This document shows positions 13,101-25,435 of a stretch of 64,000 nt of DNA, piece by piece. The position numbers and the translations under genes were made by a program. Origin of the DNA: Carallia brachiata (Eukaryota; Streptophyta; Magnoliopsida; Malpighiales; Rhizophoraceae). The DNA lies in the NCBI GenBank assembly GCA_021464245.1, contig JADCRB010000040.1, positions 970,939 to 1,034,938 on the forward strand. The letters run 5' to 3'. Numbering within the stretch: the first letter of the stretch is position 1; each line of letters starts with the position of its first letter. Under the pieces are notes generated by a model, which made no database searches, was not told the origin of the DNA, and saw only the letters and a list, made by a program, of their open reading frames with translations.

Positions 13101-13687
13101 ATCCGCATTACATTGCTTTCTAAATACAATTATATTCACTTGCCACTGTTAATTATTTTCTTATCCGTTATATGCAGCAATCCATTGTTGATCCAGTTAT
13201 GCTCTAAGACATTCTCATGTGAACATTTTCAGGAGTAGGCGTTTGATCTCGCGGCCATTCTCTATAACAGCATTTATGGTACCTATGGCAGCATCTTTTT
13301 TCTTACTTCTCAACCAATCAGACACTTTGCTCTTCATCAGCACTGCTGTAATAGGGGTTTGTACAGGAGCAATCACATCAATTTCAGTAAGCTTAACGCT
13401 GGAGCTTTTTGGGGAGAGAATTTTGGAGTTAACCACAACGTTCTGGTTTCCAATATCCCAAGGGTCTTCTGTTTTTGGCTTCTTGGCATCTTTTATTTAT
13501 CACAAGGCAGAAAAACTGAAACGCTGCAGAGGGAAAATGCATAGGCATGTATTGCTACAGGAGTGACTTCATTGTATGGGGTTGGCTTTGTGTGATCGGG
13601 ACCGTCATGTCCTTTATTCTCCACGGTCGCACAAGAGAATTTTATTCAAGAAAATCAAAGGCCCTTAGGAAAAATATCAGTTTCTGA
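10152..13687 (+). pseudogene. NFD4-like major facilitator (nodulin-like) transporter pseudogene, copy 1
   Basis: The product would be a multi-spanning membrane transporter of the nodulin-like/NUCLEAR FUSION DEFECTIVE 4 family; the substrate is unknown. Recognisable blocks follow in order: GIIWLQSVSGTNT (10180-10230), LAFASDAGKLFGFVPG (about 10290-10345), AGNSISWINTVCNVAT with VGLTTSYQVLSAKIY (about 10485-10620), a membrane pair at 10746-10990, NLGQIAESRGC near 11180-11215, and after the intron FFLLLNQSDTLLFIS...GVCTGAITS (13300-13380) up to a stop at 13685-13687. Continuity needs at least five frame changes, so it cannot encode a full transporter. Exon 1 ends at 11298 and exon 2 begins at 13233, at the same sites as in the second copy near 28.6 kb. 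A copia LTR begins 41 bp after the stop. Confidence 0.85.
11299..13232 (+). other. Enlarged intron of NFD4-like copy 1
   Basis: The intron is bounded by AAG/GTAACA and TTTTCAG/GAGTAGG. At 1934 bp it is more than twenty times the 86-bp intron at the same position in copy 2. The middle is AT-rich; 12700-13000 is more balanced in composition. I could not assign the added DNA to a known element. Confidence 0.7.
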
Positions 13688-13728
13688 TTCAGGAATTGGG
13701 GTTATGCTCATGCATCAGTGTTCGAGGT

Positions 13729-15186
13729 TGTTGATGACATTGGTGCTGCTGGCTTTGCTCTCCAATTGCTGCTGCAGAGAAGGTTTTAATAACGTAACTG
13801 GTTAGAGCCATAAAGTTAAGAAATTTAAAATTTAATTGATTCAATCGGTATTTAATATTAAATATATAAAAAATTTAATATTTTTTGTATAAAATTATTA
13901 ATCGATAAAATGTAATGATGTACAAAATATAAGTATTATGCATATTATAATATTATATTTGAAAGATTCAGTTGTATTCAATTTAAAATTTAACATATGA
14001 CAAAATTAAAAATTAATTAATATTAAATAGAGGTAGGTAATTAAGGACATAGTAATTTAATATATGTTGAAATTTGATTAATATAATGTATTGATAGAGA
14101 TTTAATGATATTTTGTAGATATTGACATGATATTTAATAGATTTAATTATACATTGTGTATAATTTAATATAAAATAAAATTATTGGATTTAATACATCC
14201 ATAAATGTAAATAATTTATGCCAAATAAATTAAGCACAAGATACTTTACAATTTATATTTATATATATAGATGTGTGTGTGAGTGTTTTCAATTTTATGA
14301 GAAAGAAAAATATATTATTTATTAGTACATCATAATTCTTTAATATCAAGTTATGTTGCTAAAATATTTATAAGTAAAAAATAATAATAAATTGATTATA
14401 TATAATAACAAAATGATGATTTGAAAAGCAATATAATAAGATGCTGATGTGTGTTGAAGTAGTAAAATAATATAATGTATGCACACAAGCAAAGAAAGAA
14501 CTTGGTGTGATGGCTTCGGCACTAATGAATGAACTTGTTGGCTTGAGTTCGACCTATAAGAAGTGCACAGTTTTTTCAGTATTTTCTTGCAAACTCTAGT
14601 GATGCTGGCAGCGCTCTACTAGAATGTCACGTCACAAATGAGAATTTGACCAAATCGGAATAATGGGGACCAATTCACCAGTTTTCGATCGTAAATTAGT
14701 TATTTGCTCTTTGATTTTAGTATTCTAACCAAATTGAACAGTGCGCTAATTTTTCATTTAATCAATCAAACTAATTGGTCTGGTCTAGTTTTCAAAATAT
14801 TGGTTGCAGATTTTTTTTTTTTTTTTTGTTTCCCTCCAAGATCTAAGAATTGGTTAAGTTGGTTAACATCATTGCTAGAGAATGACATTAGTTTGTGTTA
14901 GCCTACTTCACCTTTGTCTTGTGTGGTTAAGCCTAAATCAAATGGGATAAAAGCAATGCTTTTGTATTTCAAATTTTTATTTGAATTTAAATATTGTTTT
15001 TTGTACTAGCTGTTAGGAAATTGTGAGATTTCAATATGAAATCTTCAATGTATGTAAGTATGGTATAAAATGAATATAATTATTAATAGAAAGTGATATA
15101 TTTCAGATAAGCTCTTGGAACTCTCTCCCCTTCTCCTCTTTTTTCATCTGGTTTCTTGGAACACAAAAATTACAAATTTGACAATA
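13729..15186 (+). repeat. 5' LTR of the composite copia element, interrupted
   Basis: Bases 13729-13790 and about 14811-15186 together match the 3' LTR: the first part shares TTTGCTCTCCAAYTGCTGC, the second shares CCTCCAAG, GTTGGTTAACATCATT, AGCCTACTTCACCTTTG and TGTGGTTAAGCCTAAATCA. The end is degenerate (TTTGACAATA against TTTGATAACA in the 3' copy). Confidence 0.85.
13791..14810. mobile_element. About 1 kb insertion inside the 5' LTR
   Basis: The interval has no counterpart in the 3' LTR. It is AT-rich. Near 14501-14560 lie a box A-like GGTGTGATGGCTT and a box B-like GAGTTCGACC about 30 bp apart, as in tRNA-derived SINEs, and the right edge is a long T run. I could not find a target duplication, so the type of element is open. 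Confidence 0.5.
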
Positions 15187-15199
15187 GTGAATCAGAGCA
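15187..15199 (+). promoter_or_regulatory. Copia primer binding site (initiator Met tRNA type)
   Basis: TGAATCAGAGC directly follows the LTR end and matches TGGTATCAGAGC in most positions. It is the site where the tRNA 3' end would prime minus-strand DNA synthesis. Confidence 0.6.
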
Positions 15200-15339
15200 A
15201 TTTTTTAGTTTTTAAGGGACCTACTAGAAAAGTAAAAGTTGAGTGTAAACACAAGAGTGAAACATATGAGGGAGTGAAAGAAATGTTTGAGAGAGTTTAT
15301 CACAAAAAAGCTAGTTCCTCTTCAGTTATGGTCTTATCA

Positions 15340-15910
15340 AACTATCCCCACTTCCACCTCCAATATTCAATGGTGAAAATTACCTCCAACGAACTGTCAT
15401 GATGAAAGTTTATCTCAAAGCCTTTGATTCGTGGAAAGTCACACAAAATAGAGGAGTTGTTCTACCTTTACTTGCCAATCCTACAATGCATTCACTCAGC
15501 TATCACAGAAGCCATCTTCAACATAATCGTCACTTCTGAGACAACTAAGTAAGCATGAGAAAAGATAAAAGAAGAGTTTGGTGGGAGTGAAAAGGGTAGA
15601 ACCATGCCGCTTCTCAATCTTAGAAGAGAGTTTGAGATGCTTAAGATGAAAGAAACAGAAACCATAAAGGATTATGATGACAGACTCAAGAAGCCTTGCA
15701 AACCACATCATAATTTTTGGTGAGGAGCTTTCAAACTCAAAGGTTGTTTAAAAAGTGCTTGTGAGCATAACTAAAAGGTTTAAAGCTAAAATATCCTCTC
15801 TTAAGAATTCCAAGGATTTGTCAAAAATATCCTTGGGATAGTTAAAACATTTCCTCCAAGCCCAAGAAAATAGAAGAATAATGAGATAAGAAGAGTTCCT
15901 ACTATAGGAG
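15340..15910 (+). pseudogene. Copia gag, 5' part (UBN2-type)
   Basis: Across several frame changes the reading gives an IFNGENY-like start (about 15355-15390), then EEFGGSEKGRTMPLLNLRRE, FEMLKMKETETIKDYDDRL (15570-15690), SLKNSKDLSKISL and QAQENRRIMR (near 15870). This is the capsid region of plant copia gag. It stops at about 15910, where foreign DNA begins, and resumes near 23514 at the position expected in gag. Confidence 0.75.
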
Positions 15911-16352
15911 AAAATTACACCTCACATACTGCAGTTTGCTTTTAATACAACTTGCATACCGATGTATCAGAATTTGCTTAAAACATACTAAATTAATCAC
16001 CCATTAACAAAAAATATACTTAGTTAAGTGTCCGCCAGAAAAAGTTAGAATTTATTACAAAAATTCCATTATAATGTTTCAAAAGGTCGTAACTGCCCTC
16101 CATATACATCAGATGATAAAATGACACAAAAGTAGCTGTTGGCACAAAAATAGCCATTGGAGACTAGCCAGAAACAAAAAATTGACCATTTTTATATTTA
16201 TAAAGCAACATAAACCCAACTTCTTAGCACCATTCTCCTCCAATAGCTAACAACCTACTATCTGCACAGTAAAAAGTTTTATCTATTTTTTTTCTCAACA
16301 CCCAAAAACCAACCCAAAAAACCTACTCACACAACAATATTATCCTCAACCG

Positions 16353-16790
16353 ACATGTCTTTTTGCAGCACAAAGAGCTTACAATTTGAAGGGCCAAAAT
16401 TCCAAAATATGGCATGCATATCATGCAAAAAAAGAGCATAAGTTAAGATCAGTTAGTCAAAAAACAAAAGAAGCAAAATCAAACTTTACTATTGGTAGGA
16501 AGATAGGAATTGCAGTGCAAGTTTCTTAGGATGGTGCCTACTTATGCATAAGCAAGGTAAAGAGCATTCAATGGACAATTCTTATATTGTAATTGATAGT
16601 GGAAAATCATGTTGATATTACAGCAGTAATGGGTGAATTGCATGCACTAAGAGGAGAATTTAGGAAGTTGAATACTAAACTACAAAACACTGAAATGCAA
16701 ATTGCATTTCAGAAGATGAGTATAGTATTTTTCATGTGTTGTACACTTATTCTCTATGTTATAGTAAATGTATCAATATGTATGAAATGA
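16353..16790 (+). pseudogene. GRF zinc-finger / coiled-coil / membrane-tail pseudogene in the MULE
   Basis: In one frame from the ATG at 16353 the reading gives CISCKKRA, VKIS, then LYYW, EDRNC and FLGWC, with in-frame stops. The spacing of cysteines and aromatics resembles the GRF zinc finger. From about 16593 an open stretch encodes a likely coiled coil (ELHALRGEFRKLNTKLQ) followed by a hydrophobic segment (IVFFMCCTLILYVIVNVSI), the tail layout of many short plant GRF-domain proteins. It points away from the transposase on the other strand. The stops make it a pseudogene. The family call is from pattern only. Confidence 0.45.
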
Positions 16791-17199
16791 TGATGCACCG
16801 AATGAATGAAATTGTTTAAAAATATGTACCTAAGAGCTCATTGTGCATCTTGTGATTGTTATGGTTGCAAACTAGGAGTTTGAATTTCCTGTGAAGGTTA
16901 GATTGAAGTTTGTTTTTTCTCCCTGCAACAAGAGTTTTGTTTAGTTTAATAGAAGTAGACATGTACAAAATATTAGTAGCACAAAAAATAAATAAATAAA
17001 GTAACCCTTTTTCGACTTCTAATCACCATTTGTGATTTATGGATCTATTTTTTTGGTCTTGTGGTTTGTGGAGCTCCACTGCCACCACTAGTGCTTGCAT
17101 TGTACTAGGAACAAGCTACAATAAATTTTAAAACCAAAGTGTATTATTATGTAATCACAAAAAAAAAAAAAAAAACTTATCTAGCAAAGCTAAATCCTT

Positions 17200-19740
17200 A
17201 CCTCTATGCATGATTTTGCATTGTCACCGCACTTTTTGCGTTTCCCACAAGCAAGAATGCAAGCCCCTTTCTCTTGGCCTCTCTTTCCCTTTTTCTTAAG
17301 TCCTCAACTTCTTTGGCCTTCCACATTCTTCTTCAAATCTAGTGGCTGTATAACCCTGCTTCCCTTAACAAGGTCCTAATTTGTTTCATAAAAAGGGTGA
17401 ATGACCTCTTTATGGGCAGCAAGTTAAGCATTAATTGTACAGAACTCATCACACAGATTTGCTAAGTTGATCCTATTATAGTTTTCATAGTAAATAACAT
17501 GCTTTGGGGATCACCACTAATCAACCATTCCCTACAACAACGAGTCTTGGTCTTCATATTAACTAAATACTTTTCAATACTATTTATGACTTAAAATTCA
17601 TCATAGCTTACGAGAATCAATTTTAGGTGCCTTATTCAGCATAAATCTTCTCTAAACTCCTTTTTACCTTGTCTTTACCTTCCAAGTAGTGGCCTTAACA
17701 TATCTCTCATAACCATTAACTTCATTCTAATATTTTCAAAAAGCGTTAAAATGGGCTTATTCCTAAACTTTTTTATCTAATTGTTAAAAAAACTCAATCA
17801 TATTATTAGTGGTGTGATCACTCTTCACATCTACATCAAATCTCCATCTCTACCACTCCTCTACTTCTATTTTTGTAGCCATTTTACAGGTTCATCATTT
17901 CTAGCAGTATTCCTAATTTCCTTCATGACCTTCTGGTAGTTCTCTTCATAATATGCCTTAGCAACCTTCCAAAAATACTTCCTCAACTCTATACCTAGCT
18001 ATTTGCATCTAAAATTAGCATACAAATCTCATGCACATTTTGTACAGGTATATCCTAAAAAGTGATGATCAATAGCATTTATGATCTCCTAAAAACAAGG
18101 TAATGCAAAAATAAGTTATATTATGCATTTATTAAAACCAAAAACAACTTCAAAAAAGGAAAAAAAATTTACCTTTTGTCTATTTGACATGAATGTCAGT
18201 GGTTTGTCCTCTATCTCATCACCAATAGCTTCTTTCAGCATTTCTAAAAACCAATCCCAACTTCCATTGCATTCTATCTCTACAACAACATAAGCTATTG
18301 GGAATATTCTTTTGTTATCATCCACAAACACTATTGCAAGTAGACAACCAACGTATAGGCCTTTAAATGACAGCTATACAACCCAATAAAAGGTCCACAA
18401 CCAGTTATGAACCCATCTCTACATGCTTTAATATAAATGAATATTCTCTCAATATGGGTAGTGAATAATGCATTGGATCTGTTTTTTCTTTATATTTAAA
18501 CTCACCAGTATTTCATGATTATTTTTTCTAGAGTAATTTAACATACTTTTTTTATCTTTTGAAGGACTAAGAGTGAGACCCTTCAATCCATTCTAAAGTA
18601 ATATCTCTACCCCTCAACACTTTTATTCAGTGAGGTTCAACTCCATAAGGCTCCTTCAAACACTTGAGCATCAGCTCAGTATTTATATCATGATCTGATC
18701 TCAGCTAAGGAAACAATACCTTGACTATATAATTCATTGTGACTCCCTTAACCGTCTCTTGTCTTACACAAGTCTCCTTAGGCCTTAGCTTCCTTATCAA
18801 TAATGTGGGCCCACCAAGTGTTAGTGATGCCCATATATAATATGGGTACTTGGGCGTAGCATACTTGGCACCAATAATTTCCTTTTGATTCTTTGTATAT
18901 CTGATGTTCACAACTTCTCAAACACAATACTCCCTCGATACTTTCCTAAAATGATACATATCCCTAAACATGTAAATTTCTTGTAATTTCACTCTACCTC
19001 TACAACAACATAAGCTATTGGGAATATTCCTTTGTTATCATCCACAAACACTATTGCAAGTAGACAACCAGCGTATAGGCCTTTAAATGACAGCTATACA
19101 ACCCAATAAAAGGTCCACAACCAGTTATGAACCCATCTCTACATGCTTTAAAATAAATGAATATTTTCTCAATATGGGTAGTGAAGAATCGATTGGATCT
19201 GTTTTCTCCTTATATTTAAACTCACCAGTATTTCATGATTATTTTTTCTAGAGTAATTTAACATACTTTTTTGATCTTTTGAAGGACTAAGAGTGAGACC
19301 CTTCAATCCATTCTAAAGTAATGTCTTTACCCCTCAACACTTTTATTTACTGAGGTTCAGTTCCATAAGGCTCCTTCAAACACTTGAGCATCAGCTCAGT
19401 ATTTATATCATGATCTGATCTCAACCAAGGAAACAATACCTTGACTATATATCTCATTGTGACTCCCTTAACCGTCTCTTGTCTTACACAAGTGTCCTTA
19501 GGCCTTAGCTTCTTTATCAATAATGTGGGCCCACCGAGTGTTAGTGATGCATCAATAATGTGGGCCCACCAAGTATATACTATGAGTACTTAGGCGTAGC
19601 ATACTTGGCACCAATAATTTCCTTTTGATTCTTTGTATATCTGATGTTGACAACTTCTCAAACACAATACTCCCTCGATACTTTCCTAAAATGATACACA
19701 TCCCTAAACATGTGCATTTCTTGTAATTTCACTCTACCTC
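17200..19740 (-). pseudogene. MULE transposase, decayed and internally duplicated
   Basis: Read right to left, 18911-18500 holds the N-terminal part: YYIWASLTLGGPTLLIRKLR, TCVRQETVKG, LRSDHDINTELMLKCLKE, YGVEPH and EWIEGSHS. The DDE region at 18331-18170 reads VDDNKRIFPIAYVVVEIE, SWDWFLEMLKEAIGDE and LTFMSNRQK, as in MULE transposases. A C-terminal tail follows at about 17460-17220 (YETN, QPLDLKKN and a degenerate zinc knuckle, KKCGDNAKSCMHR). Stops and frame changes are frequent. A 720-bp part is present twice in tandem. Confidence 0.8.
18281..19740. repeat. Tandem direct duplication of 720 bp inside the MULE
   Basis: Copy one (18281-19000) and copy two (19001-19740) are nearly identical and start with TACAACAACATAAGCTATTG. 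Copy two is about 20 bp longer because a short piece around TCAATAATGTGGGCCCACC is doubled near 19548-19570. The join lies within MULE transposase sequence, so the duplication arose after the MULE was in place or within the element. Confidence 0.92.
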
Positions 19741-20249
19741 CCTCTCAATAAAACTATATAAATGTTAACAAAAAATACAACAAAAATATAAAATCATAAG
19801 AAAAATTAAAGCAAATACTAGATATTCATGTCTCAACTTGCTATTTAACAAATTATTAAGTACTTTGGTCCAAAATCTCTAGTGGATATGCAAGCAACTT
19901 AACAAAATACTAAATATACAAGTTAGCTTCTTGTTAACAAAATACGAATTATCGAAGTCAAGCTTACACTTAAAAAAGTTGCAATAACAATAATAAAACA
20001 TCTAATATTATTACATCAATTTGTAGAGAAATCTACTTTTTGTCTCAAATTAGCAAATATACTTTAGTTTCTTCAATTTTTTACCATAATAACAAAATCA
20101 TTATAAATTACGACTACAAGGAAAAATTAATCATTATAATTATGCAACATTACTATGAAGCCACAAATATCATATTTTTATAAATTTCATCAGTAACAAT
20201 ATGCAAAAAATTTCTAAGCAATTAATTATGACAATAAATGTATAAAGTT

Positions 20250-22170
20250 TACCTTTATTTTTCTCTTGATTTCATGGAAACTACAAAGCCAATCTTCAGC
20301 AAAAAGCACTGCTTGAACTGTCCTAATTAAAAAGAGGCATGATATTGATTACTAACTCAACCACTAGCATTGAAAGCCAATTTGAAAGTAATGGTAGTAA
20401 CATATATCAATAACATATCACAAGCTATTTTAGACAAAATTATGTACTCGAGATGATTTGCATTTTTCTATTCCAACGCATTAAAATGAGAGATTAAATT
20501 TGCATCACGTATATAAATACATTCATCTAAATAATTTGCCAACTATGATTTGGCTTGATTAATAGTATCAACTCTCCTTATAAAATTATCAAATTTTAAC
20601 ATCTCACGCACAAAGCCTTTAGTCTTCTTATTACCAGCAACATCTAGAACTGAAATCAGCATCCCTAGCATTAATTTGCTCGATTGTGCTTGTAGGAGAT
20701 ACAATATGCTCATTATAAAGTTGATATAAAACATCATAAACTACAAAAATATATTTACCTTCTCTATGTAGGTACATTATTAAAAAATAAAATTTAAACA
20801 ATTTTATTTTATTCATTGGATTTAAGACAGCAATAATAGCAATCAAGAGGTTACCATCACTCCAATATTTGTCAAGCTTATTCATCATTGCTTTAGCCAT
20901 CTTTTTTATGAATTCATCCACATGTATAAGCTTGTCATTCAACACTTGTTATATCCTCCAAAATTTATCTTCTAGAGTTTAGGCAAAAATATGTTAGAAG
21001 TTCAATACTCAAGCATGAAATTGGTAAGATAATTATTTTAAACATTCTAAGGAACAAACAAACCTTTTCGGCATTTTTTCAATCTTCTCTACAAAGCAAA
21101 TTGTGGCAAGTGGAGTCTCTTTCATGATAAAGAAAACACATTCTTGAATTTCAAAGTAGCAAAAAACATGTCTTAGTTAGCATTCAACCTAGTGCAACAA
21201 TCTAAAATTAACTTCTTTAAAGGTAATCGTAATTATTTAGGAATTTCACTAAATATTTTCAAGTGCACCTACGATGTGATTCACACTCTTGTCAACATCA
21301 TGGAAAAAAAAGCCCAATTTTTGACAGCCCATCTTATATCAAAAGTTTAAGATATGTGCACAATACCACACATGAAACACATGACCATCAAGGGAAAGTT
21401 TGTCTTGATAAGAAATGTTTTTTTTCAACAATCTCACCGCAATATCATTATATGAAGTATTATCAACAACAATCCTAGATACTTTTTTCTCAATTTTTCG
21501 CTCAACTAAACACTTGTAAATTGCATCATGAATAATAAGTCCAGTTTGAGAGGCAAGTAATCACAAAAATTAAGAATTATTTTTTTACAATTTTTAATCT
21601 GAATAAAGAAAAGGGTAGGTCAAAATTTATATAATGAATTTTGAACTTAATTTTCATATATCTATTGTCAAACTCACTCTACCCCTCAACTCATTTTTTT
21701 TTCTCACCGTTATAACTAGTCATACAATTATTTTTAATACTATTTGGAAATTTTTGGTGAAATAGGGTGAAACTATCATCATTGGCAAGTTAAATAACTC
21801 ATACTTAATAAAATTAAAAGGTAGTCCATGCACTATTACCATATGAGCAGCCATCTCCCTGACTTTTGTTTGATGATATTTGAAGTTTTGTACCTCAACT
21901 ACATTACCAAGATATAATGGAAGGAGTTGGAGATTCTTCTATCCACTTGTAGCCTTTCAACATCGACATATTCCGATATCTTTGAGATATATCGATGTTG
22001 CACCATCTTTATTCAAAGCCAGTCGAATTTTATAATTAAAAGACTCTAATTTCTTAGCTTTATCTTTCAATGTCATTTTTTTTTAAAGAATTTTAATATT
22101 TTGAAGTTTTCTTTTTGTTTCATATTCTCTAAAGGACTCTTATCACTTTATTTTCCTCACTTCCTGCAGT
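20250..22170 (-). pseudogene. hAT transposase (RICESLEEPER-like), decayed
   Basis: Read right to left: an N-terminal region at about 21860-21700 (MAAHMVIVHGLPFNFIKYELF); FIKKMAKAMMNKLDKYW, NLLIAIIAVLNPMNKIKL and LYQLYNEH at 20910-20690 (the DUF4413-like central block); FVREMLKFDNFIRRVDT at 20620-20570; and the C-terminal dimerisation region at 20510-20260 (YLDECIYI, ILSKIACDML, TVQAVLFAEDWL). The order and spacing fit plant hAT transposases. Many stops interrupt it. Confidence 0.78.
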
Positions 22171-23289
22171 TACCTCAACAATCTCTTTTTTTTGTTCTTT
22201 ATTTGAAGCTTTTTCAGTGTTGATGTTACCATCAATTATAACTATGCTTTTAATTGAATTCCATATCTCTTAGATATAAATAAACCAAGAAAATACAACA
22301 CATAAAAAAAAAAAAAAGCAAGAAAGAAGCAATAAAATTATTGAAAATTATTTTTTTAAAAAATATAATATAATTAAACTGCCCATTGAAAACTATAAAA
22401 TAGAATTTTTTTTGTTGTATACTTAAACAAATCTATCTTTTTTTAACTTTCTAAAACATTGTGACTGATCAAACAATCTTTTTAGTGAAATCAAATGTGG
22501 AAGCAAAGCTATGAATGTCATAACTTATGAAATGCATGACAAACATAATATACTCATATTTATCTACCATCACATTCTACCCCAATTATAAAATTCATCT
22601 TATTGGCTGCTCACCCCAATCTAATCATTATAGCTGACGTGCTTGCGAAACCTACCTCTAAAATCACCAAAGTTTAACTTGAGTACAAACCAAAAACAAT
22701 GGCTTTAATTGTAGTTTTAGTGCAGAAAAATAACCCAAAAGTATCTAAGTTACCAAAACAACAAAACAAGTAATTGAAAAAGAAATAAAAAAATACTTAT
22801 TAACAAACAAATCACAAACAAAAAATGGCCCACATCAAAGATTTGAAACCCAACAAACAAGCCAAAAACAACTCAAAAAACAAAAACTTTGTACCAAAAT
22901 AATGAAAAAAAGAATAAAATTTATTAGAACTCGCCCACAATCAATTAAATAAGTGAAGAATCAGGTTGTCTTTCAACATTTTGAGATTGAGAGGCGAAGA
23001 AGACTGAGCGGTGGCAACTAAAGAAGATTAGAAGACTTAGAGTTACAATAAAAGTTAAAATGATAAAGTTGCAAAATGATTGTTGTAAACCTAATTTTCA
23101 TTTAATGCTAAAATAATTTGAAAGAAAAAAGTCAAATAAGTGATAAATAACAAAAAATAATTTTTTTTCTAAGTCAAAATTATTCATCTTATTTATAAGG
23201 GAACTTTAAGGGTCTTATAAATGAGTCATAAAGAAGCTTATAAATGATTTTGAAAATGAGCTATTACTGATACTATAAATGAGCAATTA

Positions 23290-23513
23290 AACGATTTTTT
23301 AATCAAACTTATTATCGAGCGTTATCGAGCCTGTTAAACGAGCTGCTCACCTGCTCACGAGTTCCAAAGAGCCAAGCAGCTCGTTTATGAAACGAACTTT
23401 CAAATTTAGGCTCAAGATTTGCTCGTTTACTTAAATGGATGAGTTCAAATGATCCTTTATCAATATGAGCCTCTAAGCTCTTAATTAGCGACTCAACTTG
23501 TTTGTAGCCTTAT
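23290..23513. repeat. hAT terminal region with GAGC/GCTCG subterminal repeats
   Basis: Short GCTCG/CGAGC motifs recur (GTTATCGAGC, AAACGAGCTGCTC, GCAGCTCGTTTA, TTTGCTCGTTTAC). The segment ends in CTTGTTTGTAGCCTTA, at the point where copia gag resumes. Such motif clusters are typical of hAT subterminal regions, where the transposase binds. The matching left terminus was not found. Confidence 0.6.
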
Positions 23514-25435
23514 TGAGAATGCTTTCCCAACCAAGCTCTCTAAAAAAACAATAAAAAAAGAAGAAACAATCAGGAAAGTAGCAAAAAAAAAAATCTGGCA
23601 ACAGTACCACAAGTGAGAAGCAAGTTTACCCACCTTTTAAGCACTATAAGAAAATAAATCAGCAGCCAAAGTCTTGTTTGTGGAGGTCTAATATAACCCA
23701 CACTAATTATAAAGTCAAAAAAGGGCATAATGAGAGAGTGCCCAAAGAAGAAGAAACAACAACAAAATCAGTGACCCCTAAGCTGCTGCTGATGACCACC
23801 TGCAAGTAGTAGAAAAATCATTTGTTGTTTGCAATGACACAACTAACAAAAGTAATAACATATAAATTGCAGACAGTGGCTACTCAAACCACTTGTCTTC
23901 AAACCTTAGTGTATTCAGGAAGTTGGATTTATTATTTTCCTCTAAAGTCAAAAGGTTGGAAATGGTGACACAAAAGCAAGGACATTGTTGCAATACAAAC
24001 TCTATTAACTACTAAACTGATCTCTAATAGGATATATTTTCTTGAGATTAATCAAAACCTTCTGGGTGTGGATCAACTTTTGAAAAAAAAAAACTCCTCA
24101 TTAGAGTTCAAAAATAAATCTTGTTCTATCTATAATGCTGTTTGATTTGAGATGTTTACAGTGCCTATAACCATAAAAAGTTTCTATTTGGATCCAAAAC
24201 AAGTTGAAAATGTGGTTATGCCTACTTCATTAATTGATAGAGTATTAAGTCACAAAGCATGTTCTCTATGCTAGCATGTAAAGCCTTTATAAGAAGCAAA
24301 TGGTGGATGATTTGCCTGAACTTTCTGAGAATAATGTACTTTGTAAGGCATGTCAATATGGGAAGCAAACTAGGCTTTCTTTCTGAGACAACTAGAGCTC
24401 ATGAGCCAATCAGAAGCTACAACTATTGTATACTAATATTTGTGGAGCCCAGAAGTAAGAATGAAGCTACATTGTATGTGAAAGAAGAAAATAAGGAGCT
24501 CTAGAATGTAATTCAAGCTTGGTTTATTAGAAACTGAGATAAAAAAAGGTTTTTGACATGATTGATTTGGGTTTGATGAGTTTCTTTCTTGGATGGAGGT
24601 GCTGCAAACTAGAGAAGGGATTTTTAAGCCGAAAGAAGTATGCATAAGAGGATCTAAGGAAGTTCTTAATGACTAAATGTAAAATAATCAATACTCTTTA
24701 TACAATTAGATTGAAATTATTAAAAGAAGATGGACAACCATGGTTAATCCAAGCAAGTTCAACAATTTGATTGGTTGTTTGCTTTTTCTAACTATTTCTA
24801 GGCCATATATTGTGCAGGTTGTTGGTCTCTTATCTAGATATATGCATGAGGCAACAAAGAGTCACTTTAAAGCTGCTAAGAGAATATTTAAGTACATTAA
24901 AAGTTCTATAGCCTTGGTATTATATTCAAAAGATTAGAAAAATTAGAGATAACTGGATTCAGTGACACTGATCTTGGAGCTTTTGAAGATGACAAGAAAA
25001 GTACTTCCCGATATGTTTTTACCCTAGGATCTAGTGTTTTCAGCTAGAGCTCAAAGAAACAAGCTGTTGTTGCTCAATCAATAGTTGAAAATGAGTTTTT
25101 TGCTATTATTGTAGTCGTGAATCAAGCCACATAGCTAAAAAAATATGTTGTTAGATTTGAAGCAAAAGCCAGTTGGAGCTACTTTAATTTACTATAACAA
25201 CCAAGCTACCATTGCAATATCAAAGAATCCAGTTTTGTATTGTAAAACCAAGCACTCTCTAATAAAAGTACATTGTGTCAAGGAAACACTAGAGATTAAT
25301 GAAGTGAAGCTGATATATTACTCTTTTGAAAAGCAATTAGCAAATCTACTTATTAACCCTCTACATAAAGGAAGATTCAAAACAGTAAGGAGAAAGCCAG
25401 GAATACAAAGCAACAACCTCAAGGAAGAGTGTTGA
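23514..25435 (+). pseudogene. Copia gag 3' part and pol remnants
   Basis: The reading resumes in gag (AFPTKLSKK), then a degraded zinc-knuckle region (KSCLWRSNITHTNYK, 23660-23720), protease-like sequence, the GAG-pre-integrase block (VMPTSLIDRVLSHKA, then DLPELSENNVLC and GKQTRLSF, 24215-24380), a short piece of reverse transcriptase (LGLMSFFLG), and an RNase H region (ISRPYIVQVVGLLSRYMHEA at 24797-24856; ATLIYYNNQATIAISKNPV at 25175-25231). Most of integrase core and reverse transcriptase is missing between about 24490 and 24560, so the element is internally deleted as well as frameshifted. Confidence 0.8.

Larger units (their letters stand above)
15911..19740 (-). mobile_element. Mutator-like (MULE) element, decayed
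   Basis: MULE transposase pieces lie on the minus strand between about 19740 and 17200. The left border coincides with the break in copia gag. The sequence there (GGAGAAAATTACACCTCAC) has the look of a MULE terminal repeat, but I could not find a matching inverted copy on the right, where the hAT element adjoins. The outer limits are therefore inferred. Confidence 0.65.
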
